In this document: positions 29,365 through 34,369 of the stretch, piece after piece
How the letters are laid out: each line of letters begins with the position of its first letter
Position numbering within the stretch: the stretch's first letter is position 1
Origin: Bacteroidota bacterium
GTDB taxonomy: Bacteria > Bacteroidota > Bacteroidia > Bacteroidales > JAIFNL01
NCBI GenBank assembly: GCA_020047755.1
Contig: JAIFNL010000066.1
Location: 1-34,369, forward strand
DNA length: 34,369 nt
Direction of reading: 5' to 3'
The notes under the pieces: generated by a model
Seen by the model: the letters and a program-made list of their open reading frames with translations, nothing else
The model's database searches: none
What the model was told of the DNA's origin: nothing
Made by a program: the position numbers and the translations under genes

Positions 29365-30180
29365 ATGAAAATTACAAAACTAAGTATTTTAGCTTTTCTT
29401 TTTGCGTTTGGCGTTTTTGCTTGTACAAGCGGAACTGACGAAAATTCAGAAAATAAAGATTCTTTAGCCGTGGAAACAATCCCCGATGTGGAAGTAAAAA
29501 AGATTGATTACCCTCTAAATAATCCAGTTGAAATTAGTAAAATGCTTAACCAAGCAGGGGCAGCTTACACAACAGATGTAACGAATTCGCCAAAAAATAT
29601 AGATAAATACATGACCGAAAAAGACAAAGCCTTGGCTTTGGGTATTTACGGTGCTGATTTAGCTTATGTTTCTACTTACAACAAATCGCAAGAAACCAAC
29701 TTACTTTTTGAGGTTTGCAAAAAAACAAGCGACGAGCTTGGTATTTCAAATATTTACGATGAAGCTACTTTGGCAAAAATAGAAGCAAATATCGAAAACA
29801 AAGATACATTACATAGTATTATATCTAATTCATTTCATGGAACTTATCAATCGTTGCAAGAAAACGGCAAAGGTGCTGTTTCGGTATTGGTTTTAGCTGG
29901 TGGCTGGGTAGAAGGTTTGTTTATTTCGCTCGAGCTTACTCAAAATGCCATTGACAAAAAGAAAATGATGAGCGGTATTGCTAATCAAAAACTAAACTTA
30001 GACAAATTGTTGGTAGCTATGGAAGTATATGCTGACAATGAAGCCGTTAAAGCTACAATAGCTGAGTTGCAAAAAATAGAAGCTGTTTACACAAAAATAA
30101 ATCCTGAATCGCTTACGCCTGCTCAATTAAAAGAGTTATCGAAAGTTACAGGTACCGTAAGAGCTGCAATGGTAAAATAG
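29365..30180 (+). CDS. Lipoprotein, paralogue of the partial gene at 33610
   Basis: A 271-residue lipoprotein (lipobox VFAC, Cys20) with an acidic linker and a mostly helical mature domain. I do not recognise a named family. It is clearly related to the partial protein starting at 33610: ALGIYGADLAYVSTYNKSQETNLLFEVCKKTSDELGISNIYD matches FGIYASDLAYSVVSENKQQSIDYFNVTKELADALHIAKGYS, and VLAGGWVEGLFISLE matches IIAGGWIESIYIAVN. The two flank the ABC transporter, which suggests a shared envelope role, perhaps as accessory or substrate-contact proteins. It is divergent from the Fe-S/NrfD operon across a 721-base gap. Confidence 0.8.
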   Translation: MKITKLSILAFLFAFGVFACTSGTDENSENKDSLAVETIPDVEVKKIDYPLNNPVEISKMLNQAGAAYTTDVTNSPKNIDKYMTEKDKALALGIYGADLAYVSTYNKSQETNLLFEVCKKTSDELGISNIYDEATLAKIEANIENKDTLHSIISNSFHGTYQSLQENGKGAVSVLVLAGGWVEGLFISLELTQNAIDKKKMMSGIANQKLNLDKLLVAMEVYADNEAVKATIAELQKIEAVYTKINPESLTPAQLKELSKVTGTVRAAMVK

Positions 30181-30210
30181 TTTTGTTTTATTAGGAATTT
30201 TGTTAATTCC

Positions 30211-30265
30211 TAATTCAATGTCGTCCAAGTTAAGCCCTTCAAGGGTTTTAAACTCTTGAAGGGCA
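30211..30265 (+). repeat. Hairpin and dispersed fragment upstream of the ABC transporter
   Basis: GCCCTTCAAG (30234-30243) and CTTGAAGGGC (30255-30264) form a perfect ten-base stem with an 11-base loop. The preceding AATTCAATGTCGTCCAAGTT closely matches AATTCAATGTCGCGCAAGTT at about 1316-1335, where the following stem is decayed, so this is a two-copy repeat. It lies between the lipoprotein and transporter genes and could terminate or attenuate transcription, although no T run follows directly. Confidence 0.65.
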
Positions 30266-30335
30266 GTTTCGCAAGTAACTTTAACTTTGGCGGCATTGAT
30301 TACTAATTCTTTATTTTATTAAAAACCTTTAGAAA

Positions 30336-33300
30336 ATGGGTGATTCAATTTTAAGAGCATTAATGCGCTTGTTTGCAATTCTTGCAACAGTAAACAAAGA
30401 TGGTGTTTCAAAATCCGCTCGAACAATTGTAGAAGCCTACCTAAAACAGCACTTAACACCTCGTTTGGTGTCTGAATATTTGAAACTTTTTGATGAATTT
30501 ATCAATCTTCACCACAAAGCCTCAGATAAAGAAGATAAAAAAGAAAGAAAGCGCAATTCGGTAAACTCGGTAAAAGTACTTGTTATTTGTCAGCAAATAA
30601 ATGAAACACTGCAACAAAAAGAAAAGATAATTGTATTTTTGCGTTTGCTCGAATTTGTAAACGAAGAAGGGTTGGTAAATGAAAAAGAGCTTGAATTTAT
30701 CGACACAGTAGCCGATGTATTTAACTTTGACCTAAACGAACGTGAATTGATGAAAACGTTTATTATAGGTAAAGTTCAAAACCTTGAAGACAAAACCGAT
30801 GCGTTAATAATCAATGGCGATAGTGTTTTGCAACCTCCATTTGTAACTCTCGATTTGCCCGAACATTCGACCAATAAGTTTAAACATATTTACCGAAATG
30901 GATTTGTAGGCAGAATCAACGTAATTCATATCAAAAGCACCAATATTTTTGTATTCAGATATTTGGGTGGCGATAATCTGTTTTTTAGTGGACACCCGCT
31001 TATTCCGCGCCGCACGTACATTATGGAGAATGGTGGTGTAATAAAAGGTGGGAAAATAAAACCAGTTTACCACACCGATATTGCCGGAAAATTTTTCCAA
31101 GCCGAAACAAAATCTACCGTTGTTTTAAATGTCGAAAATGTTGTATTCAAATTTAGAGGTAGCGAGAATGGCTTGCACGAATTTAATTTTTCAGAGAAAT
31201 CGGGACAACTCATAGGCATTATGGGCGGTAGTGGAGTTGGGAAATCCACGTTGCTCAATATATTGAATGGCAGCATAATACCCAATAGCGGAAAAATAAC
31301 CATCAATGGACTAGATATTCACCAAGATAAAGAAAAACTAGAAGGCGTTTTGGGTTTTGTGCCACAAGACGACTTATTAATTGAAGAATTAACGGTATTT
31401 CAAAACTTATATTTCAATGCAAAGCTTTGTTTTTCGGAGCTAACCGAAAAACAAATTATTAAAAAAGTTGCCAAAGTTCTTTCCGATTTGGAACTCACCG
31501 AAATTAAAAACTTAAAAGTAGGATCGCCACTTAATAAATATATTAGCGGTGGGCAACGAAAACGTTTAAATATAGCACTCGAACTCATTCGCGAACCCGC
31601 TATATTGTTTGTAGATGAGCCAACTTCGGGCTTGTCGTCGATGGATTCTGACGCGGTAATGCTGTTGTTGCGTCGCCAAACGTTGAAAGGCAACTTGGTA
31701 ATTGTGAACATTCACCAACCCTCGTCGGATATTTACAAGCTGTTTGACAAAACCCTTATCATGGACAAAGGTGGCAGAATTATTTACTCTGGCAACCCGA
31801 TTGATGCCATTGAATACTTCAGAATAGCAGCACATTACGTAAATACCGAAGGCGGCGAATGTATTACTTGCGGCAATGTAAACCCTGAGCAAATACTACA
31901 AATAGTAGAAGAAAAAATAGTAAACCAATACGGAAAATTTACGCGCAACCGCCGATTTGCTCCGTATGAATGGTTTAATTTATACAAAGAAAAAATAGAA
32001 AAAAATATTCAACGCATAGACAGCACGGAAGAAATTCCAACAAGTGCATTCAAAGTTCCATCACGTTGGAAGCAAATGAATATTTTTATTATCCGAAATA
32101 TATTATCGAAGCTAACCAATTTGCAATATTTACTTATTACATTTTTGGAAGCTCCACTTTTGGCTATCATAATTGCTTATTTTACGAAATACATTAGCGG
32201 CGATGTAGGAAGCCCCGATTTGTATATCTTTAGCGACAACCAGAACATTCCTGCCTATATTTTCATGTCGGTTATTGTAGCCATCTTTTTAGGTTTATCG
32301 CTTAGTGCCGAAGAAATAATCAAAGACCAGCGAATTTTGAAACGCGAGAAGTTTCTAAACCTTAGCCGATTTAGTTATATAAACTCTAAAGTATTGGTTC
32401 TGTTTGTTATTTCGGCTATTCAGATGCTTACCTTTGTGCTCATTGGCAATACCATTTTGGATATGGAGGGCATGAATCTGTCGTTTTGGTTGATGTTGTT
32501 TACAGCTACGGCGGCAGCTAATTTAATAGGCTTGAACATTTCATCAGCACTTAACTCGGTAGTTACAATTTATATACTTATCCCGTTTATTTTGGTGCCT
32601 CAATTGCTTTTTAGTGGTGTAATTGTCAATTACGACAAACTTCACAAGAACATCACTTCGCATTATTATGTGCCAGTGATAGGTGATGTGATGATTTCGC
32701 GCTGGTGCTACGAGGCTTTGACGGTAGAACAATTCAAAAACAATGCCTATCAAAAGCTTTTTTTCAATACTGAACGCAAAATGAGTCAATATTCATTTAT
32801 TTCTACCTTCTTAATTCCTACTTTGACCGACGAAATTAAAGATATTGACAATTTTATACAAAAAAAAGACTTAGAGAATGCAAAAAAGCAACTTAATAGA
32901 TTAACCAACGAGGTTGTTTCTATAAATGAGCTGCCTAAATCTCTAACTTCAAAATTTAATGTTGATAAATTGACCCCTCAAAAGTTTGATGCCAAAGCAC
33001 AAACAGAACTTAAAAACTATTTTAAAGTTATTAAAAAATATTACAACGAAAAATACAAAATAGAAACCAACAAGCGCGACTTGCTTTACAACAGTTTGAT
33101 ACAAAAAGCAGGTGGCGTGGAAGCTGTATTGTTACTTAAAAAAGAGCACCATAACAAAAATCTTTCGGATATGTTGCTAAACAAAAATGAATTGAAAAAG
33201 ATTTTTGCTACGGAAGATTATTTTGTTCAAAAAAGCGACCCTATTTACAAATATCCAACCAACAAATTTGGGCGTGCTCATTTTTACGCACCCGTTAAAA

Positions 33301-33458
33301 AGCTAGGCAATAGCTTTATAGATACTTATTGGTTCAATCTTTTGTTCGTTTGGTTGTCGAGTTTAGTTTGGTATTTTGTTTTGTATTTCGATTTGCTTAG
33401 AAAATTATTAGAAAAGCTATCTAACTTTTCGTTAAAAAAGAAAAAAATACTGGGATAA
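30336..33458 (+). CDS. ABCG-like ABC transporter fusion with N-terminal TerB-like domain
   Basis: A 1040-residue half-transporter. Residues about 1-150 are helical and resemble a TerB-type domain. About 155-250 form a beta-rich linker (GRINVIHIKSTNIFVFRY...). Residues 260-480 are the ATPase: Walker A GGSGVGKS (297-304), Q-loop Gln344, signature ISGGQ (403-407), Walker B ILFVDE (423-428) and switch His460 (NIHQPSSD). About 585-780 and the last 60 residues hold the ABC2-type transmembrane helices. Between the penultimate and last membrane parts is an unusually long soluble segment (about 795-995), Lys/Glu-rich and probably helical. The overall ATPase-then-membrane order is as in ABCG proteins. 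The substrate is unknown. Two paralogous lipoproteins flank it. Confidence 0.87.
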   Translation: MGDSILRALMRLFAILATVNKDGVSKSARTIVEAYLKQHLTPRLVSEYLKLFDEFINLHHKASDKEDKKERKRNSVNSVKVLVICQQINETLQQKEKIIVFLRLLEFVNEEGLVNEKELEFIDTVADVFNFDLNERELMKTFIIGKVQNLEDKTDALIINGDSVLQPPFVTLDLPEHSTNKFKHIYRNGFVGRINVIHIKSTNIFVFRYLGGDNLFFSGHPLIPRRTYIMENGGVIKGGKIKPVYHTDIAGKFFQAETKSTVVLNVENVVFKFRGSENGLHEFNFSEKSGQLIGIMGGSGVGKSTLLNILNGSIIPNSGKITINGLDIHQDKEKLEGVLGFVPQDDLLIEELTVFQNLYFNAKLCFSELTEKQIIKKVAKVLSDLELTEIKNLKVGSPLNKYISGGQRKRLNIALELIREPAILFVDEPTSGLSSMDSDAVMLLLRRQTLKGNLVIVNIHQPSSDIYKLFDKTLIMDKGGRIIYSGNPIDAIEYFRIAAHYVNTEGGECITCGNVNPEQILQIVEEKIVNQYGKFTRNRRFAPYEWFNLYKEKIEKNIQRIDSTEEIPTSAFKVPSRWKQMNIFIIRNILSKLTNLQYLLITFLEAPLLAIIIAYFTKYISGDVGSPDLYIFSDNQNIPAYIFMSVIVAIFLGLSLSAEEIIKDQRILKREKFLNLSRFSYINSKVLVLFVISAIQMLTFVLIGNTILDMEGMNLSFWLMLFTATAAANLIGLNISSALNSVVTIYILIPFILVPQLLFSGVIVNYDKLHKNITSHYYVPVIGDVMISRWCYEALTVEQFKNNAYQKLFFNTERKMSQYSFISTFLIPTLTDEIKDIDNFIQKKDLENAKKQLNRLTNEVVSINELPKSLTSKFNVDKLTPQKFDAKAQTELKNYFKVIKKYYNEKYKIETNKRDLLYNSLIQKAGGVEAVLLLKKEHHNKNLSDMLLNKNELKKIFATEDYFVQKSDPIYKYPTNKFGRAHFYAPVKKLGNSFIDTYWFNLLFVWLSSLVWYFVLYFDLLRKLLEKLSNFSLKKKKILG

Positions 33459-33609
33459 TTTTATTCAAAATACACTTGGGGTTAGTTCAAATGAAAATTG
33501 TTTGGGCTAAAACTCTAATGTATTTTTTTTGAGTTAATGAATAGACTGTAATTAAAAAGAACATCTGTATAAAAAAACTTAGTAACGATTACGCATAATT
33601 TTTATAACT

Positions 33610-34369
33610 ATGAAATACCTTTTTTATTCTTTTCTAATCTTCGCGCTCATTTTGGCATGTGCCAATGAGAAAAAACCGCAAGCCGAAATAACGAGTGTTG
33701 AAAACGATATACTCAACGACAAAATAGATACTCCTATTTTGGTTTATACAAAATACAATTTGCCTTTGCCTGTCGATTTTTATCGCTTCATCAAAAGCCA
33801 TGAATCGAATGTACAGATGAAAAACTTTTTGAATCCCATAACCAATTGCGAAAAATATATTTGCAATAAAAAAAGAGGTATAAACTTTGGTATTTATGCT
33901 TCCGATTTGGCTTATTCGGTTGTGTCGGAAAACAAACAGCAAAGCATTGATTATTTTAATGTTACGAAAGAACTTGCCGATGCCTTGCACATTGCCAAAG
34001 GTTATAGCCTTGAGGTAGTAGAACGCCTTAACGACAACTTGCAAAACAACGATTCGCTACATCAAATAGCCTCCAAAGCTTATTGGAATGCTTGCAACTA
34101 TTTAGAAGCCAACGATGAAGTGAATATTTTGCCGCTGATAATTGCAGGTGGCTGGATAGAAAGTATTTACATAGCAGTAAACTCGGTAGATGAAAACAAC
34201 CCGCCTACACAAATTCTCAAAAGGCTTACCGACGAAAAGCAATCGCTCGAAAACTTGATTCAGTACCTGCTCGATGTTATTACCGATAGCAATACCTTTG
34301 AGATAAATGCTGATATACAAGAACTTGGAACCAACTTCAAAGAACTTAGAGCCGTTTATGCCACAGTGC
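33610..34369 (+). CDS. Lipoprotein, paralogue of 29365-30180 (partial at window end)
   Basis: An open frame of 253 codons running off the window. It starts MKYLFYSFLIFALILAC with a lipobox (Cys17), so it is an exported lipoprotein. It matches the protein at 29365-30180 through the GIY.(A/S)DLAY and (A/I)AGGW(V/I)E blocks and in helix spacing, but at modest identity, so the duplication is old. There are two extra cysteines (NCEKYIC, about residues 84-89). Start: the ATG at 33610 is the only one giving a signal peptide. The gene is 151 bases after the transporter and may be co-transcribed. The antisense frames 33634-34044 and 34102-34320 are shadows. Confidence 0.82.
   Translation, partial: MKYLFYSFLIFALILACANEKKPQAEITSVENDILNDKIDTPILVYTKYNLPLPVDFYRFIKSHESNVQMKNFLNPITNCEKYICNKKRGINFGIYASDLAYSVVSENKQQSIDYFNVTKELADALHIAKGYSLEVVERLNDNLQNNDSLHQIASKAYWNACNYLEANDEVNILPLIIAGGWIESIYIAVNSVDENNPPTQILKRLTDEKQSLENLIQYLLDVITDSNTFEINADIQELGTNFKELRAVYATV

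Noticed and set aside
33634-34320. Two minus-strand frames near the window end
   Set aside because: Both lie opposite the lipoprotein frame that starts at 33610, which has a signal peptide and a paralogue.

Overview
The window reads as chromosomal DNA of a Bacteroidota bacterium. The reasons are its strong AT bias, many short lipoproteins with an MKK...C leader, a DUF4296 protein, several promoter-like TTTG / TAnnTTTG pairs about 20 bases apart, and weak or absent Shine-Dalgarno sequences. I cannot place it below phylum level. No tRNA, rRNA, CRISPR array or transposase gene is visible.

Layout. (1) 1-4746, plus strand: a DUF4296 lipoprotein, an OatA-like membrane acyltransferase and an LTA-synthase-like membrane sulfatase/phosphotransferase. 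(2) 4856-9792, minus strand: an amidohydrolase, then a compact corrinoid module (B12-binding protein, uroporphyrinogen-decarboxylase-like methyltransferase and, beyond a palindromic repeat, a DUF1638-like protein), a DCC thiol-disulfide protein and a small conserved protein with a paralogue at 16755-17162. (3) 10468-16526, plus strand: panD, an rfaE2-type nucleotidyltransferase, a SiaB/DUF6272-like protein, alr, an esterase with a starch-binding domain and a GH13 lipoprotein. (4) 17163-19026: almost 1.9 kb without a normal gene. It holds a 21-bp-period minisatellite, a very AT-rich stretch, a strong promoter leading into a 31-codon ORF, and a block of nested palindromes. (5) 19027-30180: a region with a sulfur-metabolism character. 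A Crp/Fnr regulator with an N-terminal cysteine cluster is divergent, across a perfect 38-bp palindrome, from three exported rhodanese proteins interleaved with an outer-membrane porin. Then, on the minus strand, comes a Tat-exported iron-sulfur protein / NrfD membrane protein / cytochrome c operon that lacks a catalytic molybdenum subunit. (6) 29365-34369, plus strand: two paralogous lipoproteins flanking a large ABCG-like transporter; the second runs off the window.

How the genes may work together. The rhodaneses, porin, NrfD module and regulator suggest handling of sulfane sulfur (polysulfide, thiosulfate or similar) at the cell envelope, feeding or drawing on the quinone pool. This is inference from family membership and adjacency; no substrate is shown by the sequence. 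The corrinoid genes look like the carrier and second-methyltransferase half of a methyl-transfer pathway, without a substrate-specific first methyltransferase nearby.

The intergenic DNA is unusually rich in repeats: four copies of a 77-bp nested palindrome with extended flanks, a second dispersed repeat of about 75 bp (three clear copies and one fragment), two copies of a 31-bp hairpin, several 7-, 8- and 16-bp tandem arrays, and a pair of 39-bp direct repeats.
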